From NCBI RefSeq assembly GCF_042677205.1, contig NZ_JBHTIU010000031.1, positions 62,001 to 126,000 on the forward strand: DNA of 64,000 bases. The letters run 5' to 3'. Under the pieces are notes generated by a model. It did not search any database, was not told where the DNA came from, and worked only from the letters and a program-made list of their open reading frames with translations. Within the stretch, counting starts at the first letter, position 1, and every line of letters begins with the position of its first letter. The translations under genes and the position numbers were made by a program. Below, one piece after another: positions 1-8,508 of the stretch. Origin of the DNA: Paenibacillus_L residui. Its GTDB lineage: Bacteria > Bacillota > Bacilli > Paenibacillales > NBRC-103111.

Positions 1-74
1 AGAACAACGACCTGGAACAGAAAAAAGTGCACCTCGAGCAGCTGTACGAGCAATGGGCAGAATGGATGGAATAG
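1..74 (+). CDS. C-terminal end of a probable ABC-F ATPase (partial)
   Basis: Only the last 23 codons are in the window, read in the frame starting at base 3 and ending at TAG 72-74. The residues are charged and helical, with the end LEQLYEQWAEWME, like the C-terminal coiled coil of ABC-F translation-factor ATPases. In Bacillus subtilis the ABC-F gene ydiF lies convergent to gcp (tsaD). Here tsaD also lies convergent, about 4 kb away, which supports the call. A strong hairpin terminator follows at 118-149. The identity rests on the tail and the synteny only; the ATPase cassettes are outside the window. Confidence 0.55.
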   Translation, partial: NNDLEQKKVHLEQLYEQWAEWME

Positions 75-117
75 GCTTGACGTGCCGAGATTCGTTCGTC
101 TGCGGCGCACCTTGTCG

Positions 118-149
118 GGGGATGGTCCAAAAGGGACTATCCCCTTTTT
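118..149 (+). terminator. Rho-independent terminator
   Basis: An 11-base-pair stem (GGGGATGGTCC at 118-128, GGGACTATCCCC at 133-144, one G-T pair) with an AAAA loop is followed by five T. It sits 44 bases after the stop of the ABC-F fragment. Confidence 0.85.
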
Positions 150-309
150 CGAGGCTTTTGGATCAATAGCTGATGGGGGCCCCAATAGCGAAAAGCTTGC
201 CTTCCTTTATCATCCAGCAGGCATCGCTATGCCGGTCACTGATTCGTTAAGTAATTGATTAAAATGACGCTTGTCTTAGTCAAAATTGAATAAATGTGCG
301 GAAGCATTT

Positions 310-3129
310 TCATCCGTCGGACGACTCCTCCACCTGCTCTTCCAAGGAAAGAAGCAGCAGGGGAACGGCCGCATAGGTCATCATCGTCCCCGCGGCGACA
401 ATGCCCGAATCATTGAAGAGGAATGCCGTAACCGTTCCGATGGTTATGGCCGCCCAGCCGTTGAGGAAAGCGGGATAAAGCCTTCTCCACCTGCGGAATC
501 TCCGCGGCGGCTTCACCAAGATTGCCAGCATGACCAGAACGCAGGTCAGAACCACTTTGCTCCAGATGGACGCCCCGAGCAGGTGCACGTTCATCTTCAG
601 CTTCCTCACGAGAATGTCCTTGATCTCCGCCAGATCTCCCGCCGCCAAATACCGAAAAGCCTCCCCGATATGACTATGCTGCCCTCCCTTAAACCATACA
701 TTGGCCACCCATAGAACCAGAATGCCACCCACCAGCAGAAGTCCCAGAAGAACCGCTGTCCGCAGCTTCATCCCACGCGCCTGGAACTCATGTCCCGGCT
801 GTTTTGGCACCGGCTTTCCGGACCGGGACGTCGTCCGCCCGAACTCTTCCCCTCCAGAAACCGTTAGTACGTATTGTCCCAGCCCGGGTTGACGCCCAAT
901 AGATGCCCGGTCAGTGTGAGCTAACTCCGGCTGCCCGGATCGGGGCGTTTCTCTAAGTACGGGCAGATTTCGCAAGGGAATGGGAGGGCCCAGATAACGG
1001 ACAGCGCCTGCGCCTGTCTTCGGCATCCGCCCTCCACCCCGCAGCGATGGCTTTTCCGGCCAAGCAGAAAGCGGCGAGGACCATCGCTCCCCTCTGCGCA
1101 GGCCGAACCAGGCCGCCCCGCAGGTCACTGCGGCCGTTATGGCACCACCTGCATTAGCCCCGCCGACCGGAGAAGCCAGATAGATCAGCAGTGCGACATA
1201 CAAAGCCGCCAGTCCCCAACGGAACAACCGATCGGCTGCAGGAGCTGTTGGGCCGATCGCGCGGCCAGACCGGGCGGCTGCGGGAGACGCCGGGCGCTTC
1301 GGCCGGCCAGACCGTCCGGCCGCAACTGAAGCGGACCCGGGCATAGAACCCGCGGGCAGGCTTTGCCGCTGTTGGGCCCATGCCATCGTTCCCAACACAG
1401 CCGCCCCTACCAGCACCCCCATTAGTTCATTGCCGATTCCATAGAACCGGGCTCCGATAATCGGATCGTAACCAAGCACCGAGCGTTTCATGACGTTCGC
1501 TCCGGTCCAGCCGTCCAGCATGAGCACGGCTGCCGTGGCGAGGCCGATCCAGGTGCAGCCGGCCCAGAGGCTCCTCCGGACCAGCCACAGACTGATGGCT
1601 GCCAAAACAACCGGCAGCAGCGCTATTTGCGCGGCATTCCATAACGCCGTACCCTCTGCGCTGGCCAGGGATAAGCCTCCGACGCCCGGCTTCGGGCCAT
1701 GGATAGACAAGGTCCCATTCAACCCGGGGCCCAAGGCAAACAGTAGCAAGGGGGCCGCCGGAATCGACCACAACAGGCCGCGCACCAAGGGCCGCCCCTC
1801 TTTTTTACGGGACAACGCATAATAAAGCCCGATTAATAACACCCCAATTTCATATACCGTAAAAACGGATAACAAAGGGAGCCTGACGCGATAAACCGCC
1901 TCCATCCGCCCTATTTCCCCCAGCAGGTATGCGAGCGGGTCGGCATGCGGCTTGATCTGAACGGCTTTTCCCGTCCATTCCGCAGCTCCGGCCAAACCTA
2001 ACCGCTCGGTAACGGACGGGGTCAGATCCCACATGACGGCAACTCCATCCCGGCGGGTGGACTCCGTATAAATCAACCCCCTTCCGCCATCGTTGCGATG
2101 CATAATCCATGGAGCCATCGTCAGCTTCCTCTTGGCAGCATCCGAATGAACTACTGGGGATAAGATCCACAGATCTTCCTTATCCGCAATCTCCCGGCGA
2201 ACATTTCCTATGAACGAATCCATTTCCTTAAGTACATCCTGCATTTGGGCCGCGAAGCTTTCCTCCGAATAAAAGGATCTAACAGCATATAACCGCTGCA
2301 AGTCCCCCAATTCAATAAGCGTGACAGAACGATTGTCCCTCTGTTTCCACTGATCCAGGATGGCCGAATAGTCCGTGCTTACCCCTCCGGCACGCCAGGG
2401 CGATGATCTCAACAGAGACCGGCTGACATCCCCCTGGGCCACGGTTCCCTCCAGATTCATTAGCGCCAATGGCGCGTACCGTTGAAGACCTTTCGCCGGA
2501 TCGGCTTCCGAGACTATATCCGCATTGCCCCAGACATTGGTCTGAACCTGATTCCTTCCTAAAATGTCTCCCAACGAACCCGGCCTTCCTCCATAAGAAG
2601 TGGCCCGGTTCGTACTCGCCAGCCCTTCAATAGCGGGAACGAAAATCGCTTCCTTCCCGGAAGGGCGTCCGGTGTATCGCTGATATAGCACATCAGCCGG
2701 AACCTCCTCTACCGTTTCCCAACGGTTATACCCCTGAGCACCGCCGCTCACACTCCGTCTTCCCGCTCCGATGGAAGCGTAGCTGTCTTTGCCCCCTTGC
2801 CCCGCAAGCCTTGCATTGACCGCCCCCAGCACTCCTTCCTGCAATAGCCGGCTCAACTCCGGCATCACCCTTAAGCTGGGCTCCCGAAGCTCCAGGAAAG
2901 ACAAACCGGGGATAGAGATAATCGTCAAGCGCTCCGCTGACTCCCTCTCTTCGGACGAGTTCACACGATGAACCGGCTGCCCGGAGACAGGGCTTCGCCG
3001 CGCTATGTTGTCCTTCAGATAAACCTGTCCCAGATGCCCCAGAACAGCGAAAAACAATATGTACCCGGCCGATACCAACAGCCCTGTAAGTAACAGCAAG
3101 AAAGAACGAACACTGGATTGGGACCCCAT
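310..3129 (-). CDS. Large multi-pass membrane protein with phosphatase-like outer domain
   Basis: A 939-residue protein. One N-terminal membrane segment (about residues 8-29) is followed by a soluble region of about 380 residues, containing ISIPGLSF and later LWILSPVVHSD. This looks like a diverged alkaline-phosphatase-superfamily fold without an obvious full set of metal ligands. From about residue 415 come many hydrophobic segments. They include a GARFYGIGNELMG motif near residue 560, which I know from uncharacterised membrane proteins of Gram-positive bacteria. A long Pro/Arg-rich loop (roughly 605-790) interrupts the membrane part. The start at 3129 is ATG after a GGAGG-like site. The gene is single and convergent to the ABC-F gene. 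Relative to B. subtilis it lies inserted between the ydiF and gcp positions. Substrate unknown. Confidence 0.8.
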   Translation of the reverse strand: MGSQSSVRSFLLLLTGLLVSAGYILFFAVLGHLGQVYLKDNIARRSPVSGQPVHRVNSSEERESAERLTIISIPGLSFLELREPSLRVMPELSRLLQEGVLGAVNARLAGQGGKDSYASIGAGRRSVSGGAQGYNRWETVEEVPADVLYQRYTGRPSGKEAIFVPAIEGLASTNRATSYGGRPGSLGDILGRNQVQTNVWGNADIVSEADPAKGLQRYAPLALMNLEGTVAQGDVSRSLLRSSPWRAGGVSTDYSAILDQWKQRDNRSVTLIELGDLQRLYAVRSFYSEESFAAQMQDVLKEMDSFIGNVRREIADKEDLWILSPVVHSDAAKRKLTMAPWIMHRNDGGRGLIYTESTRRDGVAVMWDLTPSVTERLGLAGAAEWTGKAVQIKPHADPLAYLLGEIGRMEAVYRVRLPLLSVFTVYEIGVLLIGLYYALSRKKEGRPLVRGLLWSIPAAPLLLFALGPGLNGTLSIHGPKPGVGGLSLASAEGTALWNAAQIALLPVVLAAISLWLVRRSLWAGCTWIGLATAAVLMLDGWTGANVMKRSVLGYDPIIGARFYGIGNELMGVLVGAAVLGTMAWAQQRQSLPAGSMPGSASVAAGRSGRPKRPASPAAARSGRAIGPTAPAADRLFRWGLAALYVALLIYLASPVGGANAGGAITAAVTCGAAWFGLRRGERWSSPLSAWPEKPSLRGGGRMPKTGAGAVRYLGPPIPLRNLPVLRETPRSGQPELAHTDRASIGRQPGLGQYVLTVSGGEEFGRTTSRSGKPVPKQPGHEFQARGMKLRTAVLLGLLLVGGILVLWVANVWFKGGQHSHIGEAFRYLAAGDLAEIKDILVRKLKMNVHLLGASIWSKVVLTCVLVMLAILVKPPRRFRRWRRLYPAFLNGWAAITIGTVTAFLFNDSGIVAAGTMMTYAAVPLLLLSLEEQVEESSDG

Positions 3130-3640
3130 TTTCTTCCTCCCGGTCTTGTGAAAGTACGCCAGAGGTTACTTGAAAATAAAGATGACTTCCAATCATCGCC
3201 CCATGACTTCGGCCAATAGACGTTTACCTTAATCTGGAGCTTTGAATAGATCCGCCAATTCCTAGTCTCGTCTTGAATCCCTGCAGACATACTCCGTACA
3301 AATACCTTCCAAGAATAGCCCCGGCAATAACCCGATTCTCGCGCCAAATCTAAACAACGGACGCACTTGAATTCCAATTAGACGCGTCATTCCGGGTACG
3401 GCACCGGCAAAAATGAAAATAGATGGATTTCTCAAGGTAGTCCCCATGCCGCTGACGCGAAGCCTTCCGATGGAGAAATCGACACGAGGTGAGTGGTTGG
3501 CTAATTTCAGGTATTCGTTTAATCCCTTTGTGCATTTTTTCATCCTTCCCGGAGCTATCCACCCGCTAAAAAAAAGCCCTAACCGTGTATCTGCTGCGAG
3601 CTTTCGCCTGGTTTCTTTTACTACCCGAATATGAACAAAA
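3130..3640. other. Gene-free stretch upstream of the membrane protein gene
   Basis: No supported gene. Short frames exist on both strands but lack ribosome binding sites and recognisable products. The stretch leads into the DnaA-box cluster that starts at about 3641. Confidence 0.5.
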
Positions 3641-3955
3641 ATGTCCACATCGTTATCCACAAGTGGATAATCGAAAAATCAAAGGAAAATTAGAAAAAAA
3701 ACATGACTATCAACAACTTTATCCACATTATCCACAGTTTTTGTTGAAAAAACTATCCCGAAGCGGGGATAATTGTCGCCCTTACTCTCCCATAGACTTT
3801 TTGATTCTATTCACATTGTCCACATAGGTTGTGGATAACTATGTCCACAGAGTCCTTACCTCGTCATTTTTCTACATGAAGCTGCAAAAAAACCGTCTGC
3901 CCCCCATACGGGTGAGGCAAACGGTAGATTTCTTACATTATTAAGTTGTGGATAA
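3641..3955. promoter_or_regulatory. DnaA-box cluster
   Basis: Five perfect TTATCCACA nonamers lie in about 300 AT-rich bases: plus strand at 3653-3661, 3719-3727 and 3728-3736, and minus strand at 3830-3838 and 3947-3955. The first forms a palindrome with a one-mismatch box on the other strand (TTATCCAC-AA-GTGGATAA, 3653-3670). The second and third are directly abutted. Near matches occur at 3807-3815 (CTATTCACA), 3816-3824 (TTGTCCACA), and more weakly at 3641-3649 and 3841-3849. The cluster lies just downstream of tsaD. That is the position of the known gcp-ydiF DnaA-box cluster in B. subtilis, one of several outside oriC that bind DnaA and restrain initiation. Direct observation: box sequences and spacing. 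Inference: the same role here. Confidence 0.85.
3886..3925 (-). terminator. Terminator of the thiL-tsaD operon
   Basis: On the minus strand the stem ACCGTTTGCC / GGCAGACGGT (one mismatch) is followed by a run of seven T. It ends about 100 bases after the tsaD stop, within the DnaA-box region. Confidence 0.8.
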
Positions 3956-4024
3956 ACGATTGTGCGTCCCAATTAGTCTTCTTGCCATCGACGATGGCCG
4001 GAGCTGCCGTGCAAATACCTTGGT

Positions 4025-5068
4025 CTAAACCGACCATTCTTCTAATGAAAGTAACGGCTCGGCCTTCATATCAAAGGATGAAAACTGCCCGCGCGTATAT
4101 TTCAAATACGCAGCCGCACCGATCATCGCCGCATTATCCGTGCAATATTCGAACGGGGGAATGACCAGAGGAATTCCCTCCTCGGCGCAGCGTCCCGCCA
4201 ATTCGGTCCGCAGCCCGCGATTCGCGGCCACTCCGCCCGCCAGAAGAAGCTGCCGTGCGCCTGTCTCCCGAACGGCGCGCACCGCTTTCTCCACGAGCAC
4301 GTCGATGACCGACTCCTGAAAGCCTCTGGCCACATGTGCGGGGTCCAAAGCCTCCCCTTTCATCTTCGCCTGGTTCAGGACGGCCAGAACGGCCGATTTC
4401 AAGCCGCTGAAGCTGAAATCGTATGAGCCCGGCTCCAGCCAAGCTCTTGGCAGCGTAATGCTCTCCTTCGCTTCATGAGCGAGCCGGTCGATATGCGGTC
4501 CGCCAGGATAGGGGAGCTGCAGGGCCCGTGCCACCTTGTCGAAGGCCTCTCCCACCGCATCATCCCGGGTCAGTCCGAGAATGCGGAAGCGCCCTTCCTC
4601 CTGCACATGAACAATTTCCGTATGGCCTCCCGATACGACCAGCGCGACCAACGGGTACTCCAGCTCTCCTACCAGACGGTTCGCATAGATATGGCCGGCG
4701 ATATGATGCACTCCGATTAGCGGAAGCTCAAGCGCCGTGGCCAATGCTTTGGCCGCCACCATCCCTACAAGCAGCGAACCGACAAGCCCCGGACCGTGAG
4801 TAACCGCCACTGCCGACAGCTCGGCCGGGCTCACGCGGGCTTCCCTAAGGGCCTCTTCAATAATCCATGTAATGGTCTCCACATGCTTCCTGGAGGCCAC
4901 CTCCGGAACGACCCCTCCGAATTTGCGATGGGTCTCTATTTGACTGGAGACGATATTCGATCTGACCTTCGTTCCATCCTCTACGACAGCCACCGAGGTT
5001 TCATCACAGCTTGTCTCAATGGCAACTATATAACAAGGCTGCTTTCGCAGCTCTTCCGCCGGCTTCAT
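4025..5068 (-). CDS. tsaD: tRNA N6-threonylcarbamoyladenosine transferase TsaD
   Basis: A 347-residue Kae1/TsaD (formerly Gcp) protein, the catalytic subunit that moves the threonylcarbamoyl group from TC-AMP to A37 of ANN-decoding tRNAs. Visible signatures are the ATPase-type start IVAIETSCDETSVAVV and the metal-binding HxxxH (His122, His126) in GVHHIAGH. Others are SGGHTEIV, FSFSGLKSAV, LAGGVAANRGLR and a C-terminal CTDNAAMI motif. Length is normal for the family. It is the last gene of thiL-tsaE-tsaB-rimI-tsaD, and its ATG overlaps the rimI stop (ATGA at 5065-5068). A site AGGTGGAGG precedes the start. All three dedicated t6A genes of this operon (tsaB, tsaE, tsaD) are here; tsaC is not in the window. 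Confidence 0.97.
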   Translation of the reverse strand: MKPAEELRKQPCYIVAIETSCDETSVAVVEDGTKVRSNIVSSQIETHRKFGGVVPEVASRKHVETITWIIEEALREARVSPAELSAVAVTHGPGLVGSLLVGMVAAKALATALELPLIGVHHIAGHIYANRLVGELEYPLVALVVSGGHTEIVHVQEEGRFRILGLTRDDAVGEAFDKVARALQLPYPGGPHIDRLAHEAKESITLPRAWLEPGSYDFSFSGLKSAVLAVLNQAKMKGEALDPAHVARGFQESVIDVLVEKAVRAVRETGARQLLLAGGVAANRGLRTELAGRCAEEGIPLVIPPFEYCTDNAAMIGAAAYLKYTRGQFSSFDMKAEPLLSLEEWSV

Positions 5069-5583
5069 TCGCCTCCACCTGCTCCTTTCTTGGATGCCTG
5101 AGGGGACTTATTCAATTCCGCCCACATAATAATAGCGTCCTCATTGTTGTCGGTATAGTATCCTTTGCGGACCCCGCTGTCCTCGAAGCCCATTTTCCGG
5201 TACAGATTCCGGGCGATGGCATTCGATTCCCTGACCTCCAGGGTCATTCGCGAAGCGCCCATATAGGCTGCGGTCTTCTGCAGCTCGCCGACCAGCTTCC
5301 GACCGAGCTTGATGCCCCGGTATTTCTCCCTGATCGCTATGTTGGTAATATGAGCTTCATCCATAATCAGCCACATCCCGGCATAGCCGGCCACTTCCCC
5401 ATCGTATTCCATCACCATATAACGGGCGAAGTGATTATTGACCAACTCGTTATAAAAAGCGGCTGCCGTCCAGGGAGTAGGGAAAGCCTCCTCCTCGATT
5501 TGGCAGATTTGCTCAATATCGTCCACCTGCATCAAGCGAAAAACAAGCTTGGGCGAGGTGTCGTTATGGACGCTTTTCTCCAT
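5065..5583 (-). CDS. rimI: Ribosomal protein/N-terminal alanine acetyltransferase RimI
   Basis: A GNAT-family acetyltransferase of 172 residues that transfers acetyl from acetyl-CoA to protein N-termini (RimI of S18 in E. coli). The fold is complete: substrate loop IEEEAFPTPWT, strand ITNIAIREKYRGIKLGRKLV (acetyl-CoA pyrophosphate loop R-x-x-G-x-G/L), then LEVRESNAIARNLYRKMGF. I start at ATG 5583 (MEKSVHND), because GGGAGG lies 9 bases upstream and the longer frame only reads back into tsaB. It overlaps tsaB by 20 bases and tsaD by 4. The same rimI-tsaD pairing is known in other Firmicutes (ydiD-gcp). Confidence 0.93.
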   Translation of the reverse strand: MEKSVHNDTSPKLVFRLMQVDDIEQICQIEEEAFPTPWTAAAFYNELVNNHFARYMVMEYDGEVAGYAGMWLIMDEAHITNIAIREKYRGIKLGRKLVGELQKTAAYMGASRMTLEVRESNAIARNLYRKMGFEDSGVRKGYYTDNNEDAIIMWAELNKSPQASKKGAGGGE

Positions 5584-6406
5584 CCCTTTTTCCTCCCGAG
5601 GACGTTTTGGCCAACAGCTTCGCTTCTGCCTCGGCCAGCTGCGTGTAATTGGGCACCAGCCGGTGCACGTCATCGTGAATTCCGGCCGCATGAAGCCGTA
5701 GAGCAAGCCTACCGACATCATATGCATGGATATCATGAGGGTATGCCCCTGATTCTCCGCTCCATTGCTCCGCCAGGCGTCCTATAGCATCGGCGAAGGC
5801 CCCAACTTCTCCGACAAACCGGATTTGCCGCGGTCTGGATTCCTCCGGCTCGTTCCGGGCCGCCTCCGCCAGCTCCTCTACCCAAACCTCCAGCAGTCGG
5901 ATTCCATCCTCGCGAATTCTACTCCACCGTCCGGACCCGGAAGCAAATAAAGCCGTATAGACTTGTCCCCGGCGAGCATCCATCAGAGGAACGATCCAGG
6001 ATGGACCCGGCTGGCTGTCTTCACGGACTTGCGCTTCCCTTTCCGTCCCGGCCATCGATTCGGCAGCGCCCAAGGCCATCGCTTCCAGGCTGGACACTCC
6101 GATGACCGGCTGCTTCAGCGCCCACGCCATCGTCTTCGCCACGGTGATGCCGATTCGAACGCCCGTATAGGAGCCGGGCCCCCGTCCGACAGCGAAGCCG
6201 TCCAGATCAGCCGGACGAAGCTGGAGCTCAGCCAACAATTCGTGAATGGTGGGCAGCAAATACATCGAATGGTTACGCTCCGCCCGCGAATTCCGTTCGC
6301 CCAATAACCGTTCTCCCTCCAGCACCGCGACGGTCATCGCAGAGGTGGAGGTATCCAGGGCAAGCCATCTTCCGCTTGTATTCTGTATCTTGGTTTCTTC
6401 TGTCAT
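5564..6406 (-). CDS. tsaB: t6A synthesis partner protein TsaB
   Basis: A 280-residue ASKHA-fold protein that dimerises with TsaD and is needed for t6A formation. It starts LALDTSTSAMTVAVLEG and carries GRGPGSYTGVRIG, both diagnostic of TsaB (YeaZ/YdiC). The start is ATG 6406 (MTEETKIQ), which overlaps the tsaE stop as ATGA and has ACGGAG upstream. The longer open frame before it is inside tsaE. The C-terminal half is less conserved, as usual in this family. The last 20 bases overlap rimI. Confidence 0.95.
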   Translation of the reverse strand: MTEETKIQNTSGRWLALDTSTSAMTVAVLEGERLLGERNSRAERNHSMYLLPTIHELLAELQLRPADLDGFAVGRGPGSYTGVRIGITVAKTMAWALKQPVIGVSSLEAMALGAAESMAGTEREAQVREDSQPGPSWIVPLMDARRGQVYTALFASGSGRWSRIREDGIRLLEVWVEELAEAARNEPEESRPRQIRFVGEVGAFADAIGRLAEQWSGESGAYPHDIHAYDVGRLALRLHAAGIHDDVHRLVPNYTQLAEAEAKLLAKTSSGGKRDGEKRP

Positions 6407-6891
6407 ATGAAAACTCCGTTCTGTTTCAACGTCTCGCACCAATGCCTGTAGACCGGCCCTTCCGGAGTCAACAGGAACCTTCGCTCCTGCAAGCCGGTCG
6501 TTTCGATATAGATCGTCAGACGCTCCTCCGGAAGCAAATCCGGGATCCGGCTGGCCCATTCCACGACCGTTACCCCGTCGCCATAAAAATACTCGTCCAG
6601 CCCGAGCTCATCCGCCTCTTCCTCGGTTATCCGGTACACATCCATATGATAAAAAGGAAGCGATTCTCCCGAATATTCTTTAATGATGGTAAAGGTCGGG
6701 CTGTTGACCACATCCGCCACCCCCAGAGCCCTGGCCAACGCCTGGGAGAAGGTTGTTTTCCCGGCACCGAGATCGCCGTCCAATGCCAGCACGGTACCGG
6801 GCGTCATCATCGGGGCCAGCGCTTCGGCCAAGCGTGACGTGTCCTGCTCGTTAGCAGACCCATAAGTATACTGCGGCTGCGTAGTCATCAT
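6403..6891 (-). CDS. tsaE: t6A synthesis ATPase TsaE
   Basis: A 162-residue P-loop ATPase that resets the TsaB-TsaD complex. It has a Walker A motif GDLGAGKT (residues 39-46), NSPTFTIIKEY, the switch motif FYHMDVYR, and VVEWASR, all typical of TsaE (YjeE/YdiB). It lies three bases after the thiL stop region and is coupled to tsaB by an ATGA overlap. The MM start leaves two adjacent ATGs; either is possible. Confidence 0.95.
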   Translation of the reverse strand: MMTTQPQYTYGSANEQDTSRLAEALAPMMTPGTVLALDGDLGAGKTTFSQALARALGVADVVNSPTFTIIKEYSGESLPFYHMDVYRITEEEADELGLDEYFYGDGVTVVEWASRIPDLLPEERLTIYIETTGLQERRFLLTPEGPVYRHWCETLKQNGVFI

Positions 6892-6894
6892 CCC

Positions 6895-7914
6895 CTAATT
6901 GTCAAAATGATTATAGCCCCGCTTGTCCACAGGCTCTATAGCTCCGCTGCGGCGAAGCAGCCGGACGCCCGTGAACCGCTCGCTCACCTCGCCGACGATC
7001 GCCAGCGGAATGCCGTGTCGGCTGAACAACGCGGCCAACTCGTTCACTCCCTCGGGCCTCACCGTTCCGAGCAGCTGATAATCCTCGCCGCCGCCCAAGA
7101 TCCAATCGAGCGGTTCCCGGGAGGCCAGCCGCGCATATTCCGCCAAGTCCGGATGCACCGGCAGCCGCCCTTCCTCCAGCAGCAGACCGACGCCGGACGC
7201 TTCGGCAATCTCCGCGGCTTCGCTGGCCACGCCGTCGCTAACATCGTTCAGCGCCCCGGCGAAGCCGGATTGCAGCAGCATTCGGGCGGCTTTCACCTGC
7301 GGCTGCGGCCTCTGATGCGCCTGCACAAGAAAGCGGTAAGGCTGCGTAAGCTCGCCGATGGAATCGGCAGCCTGCTGCCTACCGAGCAGATAGTGCAGGC
7401 CGGCGGCGGAGCAGCCCGGATAGCCGGTGACGAAGACCGCGTCACCCGGACGGGCAGAAGAGCGGACTAACGCCCGCCCTTGCTCGATCTCTCCTATAAT
7501 GGTAACGGCAAGCACTATTTCACCCGGGGTTGAAGTCGTATCCCCGCCCGCCACCGTAACTCCGAATTGTTCGGCGCATTCGTACAGCCCTTCGTACAGA
7601 TTGTCCAACCGGGATACAGGTACGTTCTTGGGTGCGCTCAGCGACAATAAAGCATATCGCGGAATGGCGCCCATGGCGGCGATATCGCTAATGTTAGAGG
7701 CCATGGCCTTGTATCCGACGTCACTGTCTTTCATAGTCACTCGCTTGAAATGAACTTCCTGCACCATCGTATCGCAGGACATGACGATTTGCGATCCGGA
7801 CGGCCAATCCGCCACAGCCGCATCGTCTCCGATTCCGACCGCCAGAGGCGGAAGAGCCGCCCCGGTTCGTGTCCTGCGTTCGGTCAGGCGACGGATAAGA
7901 GCAAATTCGTCCAT
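6895..7914 (-). CDS. thiL: Thiamine-monophosphate kinase ThiL
   Basis: A 339-residue AIR-synthase-like kinase that makes thiamine pyrophosphate from thiamine phosphate with ATP. Signatures: VGIGDDAAV near the N-terminus (Mg-ATP), SCDTMVQEVHF, AMASNISDIAAMGA, TVAGGDTTS, NDVSDGVASE and the C-terminal GGGEDYQLL. It is the first gene of the t6A operon, as often seen in Firmicutes, and has a good sigma-A promoter at 7949-7977. GAGGGTGG precedes the start at a rather long distance. ThiN (thiamine pyrophosphokinase), an alternative route to the cofactor, is encoded at 50 kb. Confidence 0.96.
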   Translation of the reverse strand: MDEFALIRRLTERRTRTGAALPPLAVGIGDDAAVADWPSGSQIVMSCDTMVQEVHFKRVTMKDSDVGYKAMASNISDIAAMGAIPRYALLSLSAPKNVPVSRLDNLYEGLYECAEQFGVTVAGGDTTSTPGEIVLAVTIIGEIEQGRALVRSSARPGDAVFVTGYPGCSAAGLHYLLGRQQAADSIGELTQPYRFLVQAHQRPQPQVKAARMLLQSGFAGALNDVSDGVASEAAEIAEASGVGLLLEEGRLPVHPDLAEYARLASREPLDWILGGGEDYQLLGTVRPEGVNELAALFSRHGIPLAIVGEVSERFTGVRLLRRSGAIEPVDKRGYNHFDN

Positions 7915-7948
7915 ACTTTCAAGGCCACCCTCATTCAGTATTGAACAT

Positions 7949-7977
7949 ATTATAGCCCTCTGTTAAAGATGCCGCAA
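7949..7977 (-). promoter_or_regulatory. Sigma-A promoter of the thiL-tsaD operon
   Basis: On the minus strand TTGCGG, 17 bases, then perfect TATAAT, placed about 35 bases upstream of the thiL start. Confidence 0.75.
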
Positions 7978-8100
7978 GAAGCGCTGTCGAATTACCGAAT
8001 CAGACCGCCGTCCGCCGCCAAACCGATAAGTGGGGCTAAATCTGAGGCTGTCTTTCATTTGTAGGAAAGGTGTACAACAGGATGTATAGTGAAAAGCCCA

Positions 8101-8117
8101 ATTGGTATAGTACCAAT
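8101..8117. repeat. Perfect 7-bp palindrome beside the dispersed repeat
   Basis: ATTGGTA-TAG-TACCAAT, perfect arms with a 3-base centre, at the left border of repeat copy 1. It could be an operator or a hairpin. It is not present beside copy 2. Confidence 0.4.
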
Positions 8118-8125
8118 GAAACTGG

Positions 8126-8465
8126 TTATGGTTAAACGCGAAAATGTAACGGAACTGGGAGACCCTAATTCGTCAAATTAGGCCGTTTTTTTAAACTAAC
8201 GGAACCAGGCGCGCTTATTGCTTGGAATTCTCCTACTTTCGCGAGCATTTCTAGGGAATAAGGTCATCTGGTTCCGTTAAAATGACCGAAAGGCCCTTTT
8301 GGAGAGATTAAGGTCATCTGGTTCCGTTAAAACCAAAACCATGCAGGATTTTAGCATGATCTTTGGTTGCATACCATTAATCGACAGTCTCCTGGGGTCC
8401 GTTAAAACCAAAAACCATGCAGGATTTTAGCATGATCTTTGGTTGTACACCATTAATCGACAGCC
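8126..8465 (+). repeat. Dispersed repeat family A, copy 1 (with internal duplication)
   Basis: About 260 bases match copy 2 at 15599-15855 in order. Shared blocks are GGTTAAAC..CGAAAATGTAACGG, a terminator-like hairpin with seven T (8163-8192), TTATTGCTT.GAATTCTCC, GGTTCCGTTAAAAT.ACCGAA, and TCCGTTAAAACCAAA ending in TTTGGTTG. The block TAACGGAACCAG recurs in both orientations. In this copy the last segment is duplicated: about 70 bases from 8317 are repeated from 8397 (both hold CATGCAGGATTTTAGCATGA and ATTAATCGACAG). No ORF is conserved between copies. It lies between thiL and the TPR protein gene. Confidence 0.8.
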
Positions 8466-8508
8466 TCAATCTCCCCCTTATTATTTCCAACCATTGAACA
8501 ACTACGGA

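Noticed and set aside
286..714. Plus-strand frame opposite the large membrane protein
   Set aside because: Shadow of the minus-strand gene; no site or recognisable motif.
3262..3660. 132-residue minus-strand frame
   Set aside because: It has no ribosome binding site, begins inside the DnaA-box cluster, and its product resembles nothing known.
8122..8147. TGAAAC-N16-CGAA as an ECF promoter for repeat family A
   Set aside because: The -10 box lacks the CGT core, and copy 2 does not keep the -35 box.
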